Source of the DNA: an uncultured Bacilli bacterium
Lineage (GTDB): Bacteria; Bacillota_I; Bacilli_A; RF39; UBA660
Length of the DNA stretch: 54,791 nt
Assembly (NCBI GenBank): GCA_944358875.1
Contig: CALVRZ010000003.1
Coordinates: 1 to 54,791, forward strand
Direction: 5' to 3'
Shown: piece by piece, positions 1 through 8,646 of the stretch
How positions within the stretch are numbered: the stretch's first letter is position 1
How the letters are laid out: each line of letters begins with the position of its first letter
Made by a program: the position numbers and the translations under genes
Notes under the pieces: model-generated
The model's database searches: none
The model's input: only the letters and a program-made list of their open reading frames with translations
Told to the model about the DNA's origin: nothing

Positions 1-1588
1 CCCTATTACATTCACCGACGATCATTCCTTCGTATACTTCACAACCAGGTTCAATAAACATCGTTCCACGATCTTCCAAATTACCAATCGCATAAGCTGT
101 TGCCTTGCCATTTTCCATTGAAACAAGAACTCCTAGCTTACGTTCCCCTACAGTCACATTTTCAATTGGCATATATTCTTTGAAAGTATGATTAATAATA
201 CCATACCCCTTTGTCATCGTCATAAAGTCAGTACTAAAACCAATTAAACCACGTGATGGAATAACATAATTAAGTCTAACCAAATTATTAACATTAGTCA
301 TATTTTCCATTCTTGCTCCACGTAATCCTAAAGCTTCGATAACATTACCAACATTCTCTTCCGGTACTTCAATTTGCACATCCTCATAAGGTTCACATTG
401 AACACCATCGATCTCTTTAATAATAACTTCAGGTTTAGATACTTGAAGCTCATATCCTTCTCTTCGCATATTTTCAATCAAAATACCTAAGTGTAATTCT
501 CCACGACCTGAAACCATCCAACTCTCATTACCTGATTGTTCAACTTTCAAACTAACATCCCTTTGTGTCTCTCTAAATAGACGATCGCCAATCTTAGAAG
601 CTGTAATAAATTTACCTTCTTTACCCGCGAAAGGACTATTATTAGTCATAAACGTCATTTTTAAAGTCGGTTCATCGATTCTTAAAATAGGTAATGCCTT
701 CTCCTTACCAACATTACAAACCGTTTCCCCAACTGAAATATCCATAAGACCTGCGATAGCAACAATGTCACCCGCTTTAGCACTTTCGATCTCAATTCTC
801 TTTAAACCAAGAAAACCAAATAACTTCTGAATTCTAAAATGCTTAATACTACCATCTAATCTAACACAAGAAACCATTTCATTAACTTTAACTTCTCCTG
901 CTTTAATAAGACCAATACCAATTCTACCAACAAACTCATTATAATCAAGTAAAGCTGGTTGAATTTGCAAATCACCATCCTCATCAACATCAGGCGCGGG
1001 TATCTCATCAATAATTAACTTAAACAAATCATCATAACTTTCTTGTTGCGTACTTACATCAGGATCCAAACTACAAGTACCATTTAATGCTGATACATAA
1101 GCAACTTTAAAATCAAGTTGTTCATCAGTAGCACCAAGTTCAATAAATAAATCAATAACTTCATCTAATACCTTATCTACTCTAGCCGTAGGTTTATCAA
1201 CTTTATTAATAACGACGATTGGTTTCACATTAGCTTCTAAAGCCTTCTTAAGAACAAATCTTGTCTGTGGCATTGTCCCTTCATAAGCATCGACTAATAA
1301 TAAAACACCATCGACCATATTCATAATTCTTTCAACTTCACCACCAAAATCAGCATGACCTGGCGTATCGAGAATATTAATCCGATAATCCCCATAATTA
1401 ATTGCTGTTGTCTTTGCCAAAATTGTAATACCACGTTCTCTTTCAATGGCATTAGAATCCATTGCTCTTTCTTCAACTTGTTCATTTTCTCTAAACGTAC
1501 CAGATTTCTTCAGTAATTGATCTACTAAGGTCGTCTTCCCATGATCGACATGGGCAATAATAGCTACATTTCTTATTTTTTTATCCAT
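1..1588 (-). CDS. typA: Ribosome-associated GTPase TypA/BipA (3' end cut by window edge)
   Basis: Translation GTPase of the EF-G-like family that binds ribosomes and helps 50S assembly and stress adaptation. About 529 N-terminal codons are present of the roughly 610 usual in the family; the C-terminus runs off the left edge. The start ATG is at 1586-1588, preceded by an AGAGGTGA ribosome binding site. Visible G motifs are AHVDHGKTTL near residues 12-21 (P-loop), DTPGHADF (switch II) and NKVD (guanine specificity). Only an open reading frame without a stop is seen because the gene is truncated by the window. Its start lies about 110 bp from the terminator of the next gene. Identification is firm from these motifs and length. 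Confidence 0.95.
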   Translation of the reverse strand, partial: MDKKIRNVAIIAHVDHGKTTLVDQLLKKSGTFRENEQVEERAMDSNAIERERGITILAKTTAINYGDYRINILDTPGHADFGGEVERIMNMVDGVLLLVDAYEGTMPQTRFVLKKALEANVKPIVVINKVDKPTARVDKVLDEVIDLFIELGATDEQLDFKVAYVSALNGTCSLDPDVSTQQESYDDLFKLIIDEIPAPDVDEDGDLQIQPALLDYNEFVGRIGIGLIKAGEVKVNEMVSCVRLDGSIKHFRIQKLFGFLGLKRIEIESAKAGDIVAIAGLMDISVGETVCNVGKEKALPILRIDEPTLKMTFMTNNSPFAGKEGKFITASKIGDRLFRETQRDVSLKVEQSGNESWMVSGRGELHLGILIENMRREGYELQVSKPEVIIKEIDGVQCEPYEDVQIEVPEENVGNVIEALGLRGARMENMTNVNNLVRLNYVIPSRGLIGFSTDFMTMTKGYGIINHTFKEYMPIENVTVGERKLGVLVSMENGKATAYAIGNLEDRGTMFIEPGCEVYEGMIVGECNR

Positions 1589-1644
1589 GATTACTCACCT
1601 CTTTTTAAACGTACCGCTTAATTATATCACAATTTAAAAAAAAA

Positions 1645-1676
1645 TACAAAAAAAGTTAAAGCCGAAGCTCTAACTT
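1645..1676 (-). terminator. Rho-independent terminator of the beta-helix surface protein
   Basis: On the minus strand a 10-bp stem (9 of 10 paired) with a TTCG tetraloop (1653-1676) is followed by a run of T. It lies 20 bp past the stop of the 1697-3232 gene. Confidence 0.85.
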
Positions 1677-1696
1677 TACTAAAATCGATTAATAAA

Positions 1697-3232
1697 CTAC
1701 ATACTCATTGTTTTAATATAAAGTTTTTTGAAGCAAACACTAGCTGCTGCTAATCCTAAAATTAAAGCAACAATACTAATAATAATGCCATCATATGTTT
1801 CTGGATTAGTTTCATCATTTGGAGTTGATGTTGTTGTTTCACCAATTACATAGTTACCATTTTCATCTTGAACTAATGAAAGATTAGCACTAATATATTC
1901 AGATACATCACTACTAAATGTACCACCTGTAATTACTTCTTTATCAGTATATTCATTAATAGCAACACTATTCATATTATTAGGACTTACAAAACTACCT
2001 CCAGTTATAGCTATTGAATTAACATATGACTTACTAGCAGCAGGTACATCTCCATTTACTGCAATACCTTCATAGAAAGCATTACCTCTTTCACTTTGCA
2101 TTAAGCCACCATTAATAGCTATTGAAACACCACCATTATATTCATCGCTAGTAGTAATACTAATTGCAGCACCAGTATCATCTGTTCCATCATTTCTAAA
2201 ATTAGCAGGATCCTTATATTCACCAGTTGCTACGATCATACCACCATCAATAGTAATATTTCCTTCTTTAATAGCAATTGCGGTCTCTCCTGTTATATTA
2301 GGAGTCGTATTTTTAGTACCAATAACTAAGATACCTTCTTGACTATGTTGAATAGCTACAGCATGACCATTGACAAGTTGGTTGCCATCTTTATTGGCTT
2401 TAACAGTACCATCATAAATATAAATTTCCGTATTTTCTGTTCCATCTTTTGTATTTTGTAAAATACCAGATGAAGCAGCTAAAATAGTACCTCCATTCAT
2501 CGTTAAGACAGCCATACCACTTTGTCCATTACCATTAATTCTAACTCCATTATACGCTTTAATTTGACCACCATTGATAGTTAAATTAGCACCAGTTCCA
2601 TTACCTGGATTACCAATATCAACACCAGTAGAATCTTTAGAAGTAACAGGAGCACTAATCACACCACCATTTAAAGTAAATGAAGCATTGTTAGCAACAT
2701 TGTTACCCCATAACTTAACGGCTCTAACATTTTCAGCAGTACCAGTAGCTTTAATAGTACCACCATCCATAATAACACTAGCTTTAGAACCCTTATCACC
2801 ATCTACTGGACTAACTTGAATAACACGATCGACAGCCTCTAAAGTAATTTCATCGAAAGTTAATTCACCATTAGTAACTAAGATACCTCTATTAGTGCTA
2901 TTAGTGATACTACCAGCAGTAGCACTAGTATCAGTTAAAGTAAATTCACCACCAGTCTTATTAAATTCAAAAACATACTGATCACCATTCATCGTAATAT
3001 TATTACCATTTAAGTCAATTGTAAGATTTTTATTAACTACAACTTTACTAGTTAATGTAATAGCTTCATTTAACTTAATCGTACTTCCTTCTTCAACATT
3101 GGTAACAGCATCACTTAATGAAGTATAATCACATCCATCAGCACATACAGTTACTTCAGCAGCACTAACCATACCAGGTAATGCTACTACACCAATTACT
3201 CCAACTAAAACAAAACTTAAAATTTTTTTCAT
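1697..3232 (-). CDS. Secreted beta-helix surface protein with C-terminal anchor
   Basis: Predicted surface-exposed protein, about 511 residues. It has a signal peptide (KK then a hydrophobic stretch ending near VSAAE), a body made of many short INGG-type turns (for example MNGGTI, INGGQI, IDGGMI, INGGLM) typical of right-handed parallel beta-helix proteins, and a C-terminal NPETYDG motif followed by a hydrophobic segment and a short basic tail. NPETYD looks like a variant of the NPxTxD sortase-type signals, but no sortase is in the window, so covalent anchoring is inference; simple membrane anchoring is the alternative. The second ATG (3230-3232) is preferred because the AAGGAG site is about 8 nt upstream of it. 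The specific function is not recognised; adhesin-like is a guess from the fold. Confidence 0.8.
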   Translation of the reverse strand: MKKILSFVLVGVIGVVALPGMVSAAEVTVCADGCDYTSLSDAVTNVEEGSTIKLNEAITLTSKVVVNKNLTIDLNGNNITMNGDQYVFEFNKTGGEFTLTDTSATAGSITNSTNRGILVTNGELTFDEITLEAVDRVIQVSPVDGDKGSKASVIMDGGTIKATGTAENVRAVKLWGNNVANNASFTLNGGVISAPVTSKDSTGVDIGNPGNGTGANLTINGGQIKAYNGVRINGNGQSGMAVLTMNGGTILAASSGILQNTKDGTENTEIYIYDGTVKANKDGNQLVNGHAVAIQHSQEGILVIGTKNTTPNITGETAIAIKEGNITIDGGMIVATGEYKDPANFRNDGTDDTGAAISITTSDEYNGGVSIAINGGLMQSERGNAFYEGIAVNGDVPAASKSYVNSIAITGGSFVSPNNMNSVAINEYTDKEVITGGTFSSDVSEYISANLSLVQDENGNYVIGETTTSTPNDETNPETYDGIIISIVALILGLAAASVCFKKLYIKTMSM

Positions 3233-3341
3233 TTCCATATCTCCTTTCTATTAATAGAATAACATATCAATTATCAACAGTCAATATCCAACATAAACTT
3301 AACAAAAAATAAACAAAAAGTGACAAGTAAATCACTCATCA

Positions 3342-3890
3342 CTATTTTCTTTTTATTTCCATAAATGTCATTAAATAAAGAATCGAACTAACAATAACAT
3401 ATACCCCAATTACTTTTAAATATATGTCAATACTAAATATAGGTTTAAATAACAATAAAACACCAATCAAATAAGAAACTAAAGAAATAATAAGATAAAA
3501 CCAATTATTCTTATATTCCTTATCTTTAAAGAATTTAACTAAAGTAACTGTTCCCATTACAAAAGCATATAACGAAAACATAATTGGTAAAAAGACTAGC
3601 AAAATCGTATAATAAACATAGATAAATAAAGCTAACCAAATTGCAATAACACCTATAATTAAATTAAAATAATTATCATATTTATAACTCTTACTAACCA
3701 AAAAACTAATTACTTCAATTACCCCAATAATAGCAAAAATACTAACTAATAAATAATTTATTGTTAAAAGAAAACTATCCGTAGCAAATAATAACATACA
3801 ACCAATTGCTACACTTAAAATAAAAGCTAACAAAAAACTAAAGCTACCTATTTTTTTATCTTCTTTAACAACTACCTGATTCTTGGACAT
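3342..3890 (-). CDS. Integral membrane protein, DUF308/HdeD-like
   Basis: Small polytopic membrane protein of about 182 residues with roughly six hydrophobic segments arranged as repeated two-helix units separated by short charged loops (such as KSYKYDNYF and KDKEYKNN). This pattern and length fit the DUF308/HdeD family, whose molecular role is unclear. An AGGAGG site 8 nt before the ATG at 3890 decides the start; a GTG nine bases upstream is too close to it. It overlaps the 3' end of the thioredoxin-like gene by about 26 nt, so the two are probably co-translated. Confidence 0.7.
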   Translation of the reverse strand: MSKNQVVVKEDKKIGSFSFLLAFILSVAIGCMLLFATDSFLLTINYLLVSIFAIIGVIEVISFLVSKSYKYDNYFNLIIGVIAIWLALFIYVYYTILLVFLPIMFSLYAFVMGTVTLVKFFKDKEYKNNWFYLIISLVSYLIGVLLLFKPIFSIDIYLKVIGVYVIVSSILYLMTFMEIKRK

Positions 3891-4557
3891 TACATACACC
3901 TCCTACAACATTATTAATACCATCTAAATATATATTATAAAGTTCATCTCTTTGACTATCATTAAGACTAATACTAGGATCTTCTTGACTATCTACTGTC
4001 GATAAATGATATGAGACCACTTCCCCATCCTTAACAAATAATACCATTGGAACATATAGTCTCTTTTCCCCTAAATCAATAACTTCACCATTATCTAAAG
4101 TTATAGTATAAGGATCAAGAATATCATCTAATACCCCTAGTAAATCATCATATAAACGATCTCCTTCATTAGTAGTAACAATATTACCATCATCATCTAT
4201 CTCTTTAACATCTCTAATATTATAAGCATTAACATAATAAATAGTATCTAGTGAAGTACTAGAAGCAGCATCTAATAATACCGGTACAGCATTACGACAC
4301 CAAGGACAACTAGGATATCCAAAATAAATAACTCCTGTATCATTCTTAATAATATCAATAGCCTCTTCTAAGCTAATATATTTAATCATATTATCACTAT
4401 CAATATTCACTTCAAGATGACTATCATTTAATTCTTCATATTCTTGTTTAAATCTCTCACCATCACTCATACCTTTATTATTAAGTAAAAAGAATAGTAT
4501 GGCAATAACTAACGCTATAACAACAATAATACTTAATATAATAATATTCTTCTTCAT
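3865..4557 (-). CDS. Membrane-anchored thioredoxin-like protein (CPWC)
   Basis: A 230-residue protein with one N-terminal membrane segment (residues ~4-25) and an extracytoplasmic thioredoxin-like domain. The active-site motif CPWC occurs in VIYFGYPSCPWCRN around residue 85, after a predicted beta strand, and a cis-Pro candidate lies in RLYVPMVLFVKDGEV, the usual thioredoxin arrangement. An acidic insertion separates the two halves. The C-terminus carries two more cysteines. Thiol-disulfide exchange of secreted proteins is the likely role; bacteriocin-accessory-type thioredoxins look similar. It overlaps the downstream DUF308 gene. Function beyond thiol chemistry is inference. Confidence 0.8.
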   Translation of the reverse strand: MKKNIIILSIIVVIALVIAILFFLLNNKGMSDGERFKQEYEELNDSHLEVNIDSDNMIKYISLEEAIDIIKNDTGVIYFGYPSCPWCRNAVPVLLDAASSTSLDTIYYVNAYNIRDVKEIDDDGNIVTTNEGDRLYDDLLGVLDDILDPYTITLDNGEVIDLGEKRLYVPMVLFVKDGEVVSYHLSTVDSQEDPSISLNDSQRDELYNIYLDGINNVVGGVCNVQESGSC

Positions 4558-4633
4558 TTACTACCTTCTTTCCACTAACTAATATAATTATATATTATTT
4601 TAATATTTTCTTCAAGTATTAATCGCATAGCGT

Positions 4634-4669
4634 CAGGATAAACGCATAATTTCTCATGCGTTTATCCTG
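4634..4669. repeat. Perfect 14-bp inverted repeat (hairpin)
   Basis: CAGGATAAACGCAT and its exact complement are separated by 8 nt, between the flavodoxin stop (4675) and the start of the next minus-strand gene (4557). There is no clear T-run on either strand, so it is not a textbook Rho-independent terminator, though it may end the flavodoxin transcript. The adjoining TAATCGCATAGCGTC (4620-4634) recurs with one change at 54461-54475. Confidence 0.7.
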
Positions 4670-4674
4670 CCAAA

Positions 4675-5142
4675 TTATTTTACCCAATCAATATATTCAT
4701 CATTATCTTCATAACCAGTTAACCTTTTACCACTAATAAAATTAATCATTGAATAAGCCTTCTTCAAATCTGTTAAACTACCATCGACTGAACTTCCACC
4801 ACTCGTAACAAAAACATATACTTTCTTTCCCTCTAAATTATTTTCTTCAATAAAAGTATTAATAATTCTAGGAGCCGTATACCACCAAACAGGAAATCCT
4901 ATTAAAACAATATCATATTCAGCAATATTACTTACTTTATCAATAATCTTAGGTCTACATGTCTTATCATTCATTTCTTTAGTTGATCTACTATTTTGAT
5001 CATTCCAATCTAAATCACTACTACTATAAGGCTTTTCAGGTTTAATCTCAAATAAATCTCCCTTTAATACTTCTGCTAACCTCGTTGCAACTCTTTTAGT
5101 AACACCACTGGCACTAAAATAACTAACTAAAATTTTATTCAT
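4675..5142 (-). CDS. Flavodoxin-family FMN protein
   Basis: A 155-residue cytoplasmic flavodoxin-like protein. The N-terminal phosphate-binding loop reads YFSASGVTKRVA, the FMN-side loops contain GFPVWWYTAPR and VTSGGSSVDGS, and the length matches short-chain flavodoxins/NAD(P)H oxidoreductase-like proteins. It starts at an ATG with an AAAGGAGGAAAA site and is preceded by a MerR-type promoter (5169-5199), which suggests induction by an electrophile, redox or metal signal. It ends just before a 14-bp inverted repeat. The redox partner cannot be read from the sequence. Confidence 0.88.
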   Translation of the reverse strand: MNKILVSYFSASGVTKRVATRLAEVLKGDLFEIKPEKPYSSSDLDWNDQNSRSTKEMNDKTCRPKIIDKVSNIAEYDIVLIGFPVWWYTAPRIINTFIEENNLEGKKVYVFVTSGGSSVDGSLTDLKKAYSMINFISGKRLTGYEDNDEYIDWVK

Positions 5143-5168
5143 ATCATTTTTCCTCCTTTATTTATTCC

Positions 5169-5199
5169 ATTATAAAACCTAAAGTTACCTTTAGGTCAA
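5169..5199 (-). promoter_or_regulatory. MerR-type promoter with 19-bp spacer and operator palindrome
   Basis: On the minus strand TTGACC (5199-5194) and TATAAT (5174-5169) are separated by 19 bp, longer than the usual 17. The spacer holds ACCTAAAGGTAACTTTAGGT (5177-5196), with two perfect 8-bp arms around 4 bp. An elongated spacer with a centred dyad is the hallmark of MerR-family activated promoters, and CCTAAAG half-sites resemble AdhR/NmlR-type operators. No MerR gene is in the window. Confidence 0.8.
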
Positions 5200-5205
5200 G
5201 TCTTT

Positions 5206-5313
5206 TTAAACATCTTTTTGATGATTAATCTTAATAAAACTATTAATTCTAATATACTCAATTTCTTCTAACATCTCATCAAATAAATCCTCAATTATAA
5301 TATGATTTGGCAT
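5206..5313 (-). CDS. Possible small protein (35 residues)
   Basis: Short open frame beginning MPNHIIIEDLFDEML and ending in a KINHQKDV tail, with an AGGAG site 9 nt before its ATG (5311-5313) and a TAA at 5206-5208. It sits immediately upstream of the MerR-type promoter of the flavodoxin gene. It is acidic and helix-prone with no recognisable family. Whether it is translated is uncertain; the ribosome binding site is the main support. Confidence 0.4.
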   Translation of the reverse strand: MPNHIIIEDLFDEMLEEIEYIRINSFIKINHQKDV

Positions 5314-5387
5314 CACTCTTCATCTCCTAATAATAAGTTACCACAAAATTAATATAATTACATTAGTTTCGACAAAACATGTCAAAA

Positions 5388-6158
5388 CTAGTTACCATTA
5401 GGCGTAACCATTCCTGAATTAACTCTAAAACCATTCGCATATATTTCAGGAATTTTACCTTGAATAACTTTCATAGCAATCGGAACAGTTGTACTAACCG
5501 TAATTTTATCAGATAGAAAAGGTAAATTAATCCGACTTTCTAAAGTTACATTAATTCCCACTTCAAGTAAAGCATTATTAATTCCATATTCTTTAACATT
5601 AGTTTCAACTCCTGTAACTACATCACCAATTAAATTAAGCCTAAGAGGTATTTTAGGGCCAATATTAGATAATAATGCATTACCCGTAACAGTACCTAAA
5701 GGAATTTCACAAATAATACCTTCCTTTAATAATTCCTGATCATACTCTTCTAATGTATTATCAGGAAGTTCTAATAAATCAATATTACCTTCTTCAATCG
5801 CTTTCAAATTAAGTTGAACTAGATTAGTTACCGTTGTTAATATTTTCGTTACTGTCACGGAATTAAAATCAATTAATTGAATCTCATCACTATCATTTTT
5901 CACAATTGTAAACAAATCATCCGTATTTAAACTATCACTAGCTACTTGCCTTGTAATAGCTTTATTAATAACTAATGTTGTAAGCTTTCTTGTCTCTGAT
6001 TCAGCATAAGCCATTAAAACTGGTAATATTTTTTTATCAAAATAAACTAAAAATAAAGAACTACATATCAAAGCCAATATTAAAATAAGAATAATAACTC
6101 TACTAAATTTCTTCTTTTTTCGCCCTTTAAGTCTTAATTTACCATTCATACCTATCAC
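5388..6158 (-). CDS. yunB: YunB-family sporulation protein
   Basis: About 255 residues with one N-terminal membrane segment (residues ~20-43) after a very basic stretch (GRKKKKF) and an extracytoplasmic remainder. The region AYAESETRKLTTLVINKAI, the ending ANGFRVNSGMVTPNGN and the overall length match YunB, a sigma-E-dependent Bacillus sporulation protein of unclear biochemical role. Two starts are possible, a GTG at 6158 or the ATG nine bases downstream; neither has a strong ribosome binding site. Its presence hints that the organism or its recent ancestors sporulate. Confidence 0.78.
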   Translation of the reverse strand: MIGMNGKLRLKGRKKKKFSRVIILILILALICSSLFLVYFDKKILPVLMAYAESETRKLTTLVINKAITRQVASDSLNTDDLFTIVKNDSDEIQLIDFNSVTVTKILTTVTNLVQLNLKAIEEGNIDLLELPDNTLEEYDQELLKEGIICEIPLGTVTGNALLSNIGPKIPLRLNLIGDVVTGVETNVKEYGINNALLEVGINVTLESRINLPFLSDKITVSTTVPIAMKVIQGKIPEIYANGFRVNSGMVTPNGN

Positions 6159-6192
6159 ATTAAATTATATGCAAATAAGCAAAATAATAAAC

Positions 6193-6222
6193 AAAAAAAG
6201 CGAATCGCAATGATTCACCATA
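6193..6222 (-). terminator. Terminator downstream of asnB
   Basis: On the minus strand GTGAATC-attgc-GATTCGC forms a stem followed by seven T, 15-40 bp past the asnB stop. Confidence 0.8.
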
Positions 6223-6237
6223 TTGTTTTTTCAAATA

Positions 6238-8058
6238 TTATCTTTCCACAAAATACTCTTGATACCAAATCAAAAATGAATAAATTGTCCAAACCTTTCT
6301 ACTATTATCTTTCTTACCTTCTTTATGATCACTTAGTAATTTTAAGATATAATCTACATCAAAAAATTCACTACTTTTCTTAAATACATCTTCAATTTTC
6401 TTATAAATACTATCTTCTTTAATCCATTCTCTAATAGGAACCGGAAAACCTAATTTCTTTTTCTTAGCTACTTTATCTTCTAATACATCATTAGCCACTT
6501 TTCTAAAAGCATACTTTGTTTGACCATCTTTAATCTTATACTTAGTAGGTAAATGTCTTGCTTCATCAATCAAAATACGATCTAAATATGGAACTCTTAC
6601 TTCTAAAGAATTAGCCATACTCATCTTATCAGCTTTCAAAAGAATATCCCCGATTAACCAAAAATTAAAATCAATATATTGCATTTTGGTAACATCATCA
6701 TAATCCTTAATTTTATCATAATAATGTTTAGTTAAATCTTTATAAGTTTTACCACTTACTTCAAAATTAACCATTTTTTTAACTTCCTGAGGTTCGAACA
6801 TAAAAGCATTACCAACATATCTATCTTCTAATTTTCTACTTCTTCTATACAAGAAATTAAATCCCCGATGATGTCTAAAAGGATAAACTAAAATACCAAT
6901 AAATCTTCTAATAAAATAAGGAATCTTATAATACCAAGAAACAGAATAAGGTTCATGATAAATATTATATCCTCCAAATATTTCATCAGATCCTTCACCT
7001 GACAATGAAACTTTAACATGTTTAGATGCTAAATTAGCTACAAAATATAGAGCAATCGCTGAAGGATCTGCCAGTGGTTCATCCATATAATATTGGATTT
7101 CCGGAAATTTCTTAAAATATTCTTCTTTCGTAATTACTTTACTAATATTTTTAACCTTAATATTTTTAGATAAATCCTTTGCATAATCAATCTCGCTATA
7201 TCTCTTATCTTCAAATCCAACCGTAAAAGTCTTATCAACATCACTTAATGCTGCGATTAACGAAGAATCAACACCACTTGATAAAAAGGAACCAACTTCA
7301 ACATCACTTATCTTATGAGCTTTAATTGAATCATCAAGTAATTCTCTAATATCTTTAGTCCAATCTTCTAATGACTTATCGTTATTAGGACTAAATTCTA
7401 TTTCATAATATTTATCAATAGTAAGTTTATCATTCTTATATTTAAAATAATGACCAGGACGTAATTTATAAACATTCTTAAAGAAAGTATCTTCACCTAC
7501 ACTATATTGAAATGTCAAATACTGTTCTAACATATCACGATTAAGTTCTTTCTTAAAACTAGGATGTGCTAAAAAACTTTTAATTTCACTACCAAACATA
7601 AAACTATCTTTCATTAAAGCATAGTAAAAAGGTTTAATTCCATAAAAATCTCTTGCTCCAAATAACTCTTTATTCTTAATATCATAGATAACAAAAGCAA
7701 ACATACCTCTTAACATAGGAAGTAACTCTTCTTGATATTCTTCATAACCATGAAGCAATACTTCCGTATCTGTATTAGTACTAAATTTATGTCCTTTAGC
7801 TTCTAGATCTTCTCTTAAATATTTATAATTATATATTTCCCCATTAAAAAAAACTAATTTATCTTTCTTTTCATTATAAATAGGCTGACTACCATTACCT
7901 AAATCGATAATAGATAATCTTCTAAAGCCAATTGCTACATCTTCATCTGTATAATATCCATCACTATCAGGTCCACGATGTTTAATCAAATCAGCCATTT
8001 TTTTAATTGTTTTATCTTTATTCTTTGTCTTATCGACAAATCCCACAATTCCACACAT
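6238..8058 (-). CDS. asnB: Asparagine synthase (glutamine-hydrolysing)
   Basis: Converts aspartate, glutamine and ATP to asparagine. The start is the ATG at 8056-8058 giving MCGIVGFVD, because Cys2 must be the N-terminal nucleophile of the class II glutaminase; a GAGG site is 7 nt upstream, while an ATG six bases earlier is only 1 nt from it. The glutaminase domain covers roughly residues 2-200 (HRGPDSDG, NGEIYNY, TDTEVLLHGYEEY). The synthetase domain follows with the ATP pyrophosphatase loop SGVDSSL and with LSGEGSDEIFGGY. The length (606) fits the family. It stands alone with its own terminator. Confidence 0.95.
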   Translation of the reverse strand: MCGIVGFVDKTKNKDKTIKKMADLIKHRGPDSDGYYTDEDVAIGFRRLSIIDLGNGSQPIYNEKKDKLVFFNGEIYNYKYLREDLEAKGHKFSTNTDTEVLLHGYEEYQEELLPMLRGMFAFVIYDIKNKELFGARDFYGIKPFYYALMKDSFMFGSEIKSFLAHPSFKKELNRDMLEQYLTFQYSVGEDTFFKNVYKLRPGHYFKYKNDKLTIDKYYEIEFSPNNDKSLEDWTKDIRELLDDSIKAHKISDVEVGSFLSSGVDSSLIAALSDVDKTFTVGFEDKRYSEIDYAKDLSKNIKVKNISKVITKEEYFKKFPEIQYYMDEPLADPSAIALYFVANLASKHVKVSLSGEGSDEIFGGYNIYHEPYSVSWYYKIPYFIRRFIGILVYPFRHHRGFNFLYRRSRKLEDRYVGNAFMFEPQEVKKMVNFEVSGKTYKDLTKHYYDKIKDYDDVTKMQYIDFNFWLIGDILLKADKMSMANSLEVRVPYLDRILIDEARHLPTKYKIKDGQTKYAFRKVANDVLEDKVAKKKKLGFPVPIREWIKEDSIYKKIEDVFKKSSEFFDVDYILKLLSDHKEGKKDNSRKVWTIYSFLIWYQEYFVER

Positions 8059-8131
8059 AAACATACCTCATTTCTATATAAAATACATAATTAGTATACC
8101 ACCTATACGTAAAATTTAAAAGCCCCTTAAC

Positions 8132-8167
8132 CAAAAATTAGTAAGAAATAATCATCTTACTAATTTT
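8132..8167 (-). terminator. Terminator overlapping the 3' end of the P-loop kinase gene
   Basis: On the minus strand TTAGTAAGA and TTCTTACTAA pair around an 8-nt loop and lead into a T-run. The stem includes the last codons and stop of the 8152-8646 gene. Confidence 0.7.
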
Positions 8168-8646
8168 TTAACATAACTTTTAGCTTTAACTTCTAATTCT
8201 TCAATTGTACCATCATTACTAATAATATCATCATAATCATATTCTAACACACTAGCATCTGATTTATTAGAAGTAATCTTTTCTACTCTTTTACTAGTAA
8301 TAAGTAAAGTTAAAGCATTAATCCTATCCACTACTTTTTTAATTTCTTCTGGCTCTCTAATATGAACAAACATAATATCATTATCACTTAATAAAAATTC
8401 GTTATATTTATTTTCTACGTAATTCGTAGGACCATTATTAAACATAATACTTATCTGTTTCAATTCCGAAAGAGCTCTTCTACTCTCATCACTCTTTTCA
8501 CCATTCCATCCTGTTTTATATAACAATTCTTTATAAGGATCAATTGAACTAACATTAACAACTCTAGCATAATTTCCCACTAGCGTAACAAAAGTATCTT
8601 TACCGACACCACCACTGCCATTAATAACAACAACTTTCTTATCCAT
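8152..8646 (-). CDS. P-loop kinase, deoxynucleoside-monophosphate-kinase-like
   Basis: A 164-residue protein starting with INGSGGVGKDTFV, a P-loop whose GKDT ending is typical of nucleoside monophosphate kinases, including phage T4-type dNMP kinases. FVHIREPEEI resembles the base/phosphate-binding region of such kinases, and ITSKRVEKI could supply a lid arginine. Its start overlaps the end of the ThyX gene by 8 nt, so the two are translationally coupled. The pairing suggests that the kinase phosphorylates dTMP or another dNMP made by or feeding ThyX. Substrate is inferred from context; P-loop kinase identity is seen directly. Confidence 0.7.
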   Translation of the reverse strand: MDKKVVVINGSGGVGKDTFVTLVGNYARVVNVSSIDPYKELLYKTGWNGEKSDESRRALSELKQISIMFNNGPTNYVENKYNEFLLSDNDIMFVHIREPEEIKKVVDRINALTLLITSKRVEKITSNKSDASVLEYDYDDIISNDGTIEELEVKAKSYVKKLVR

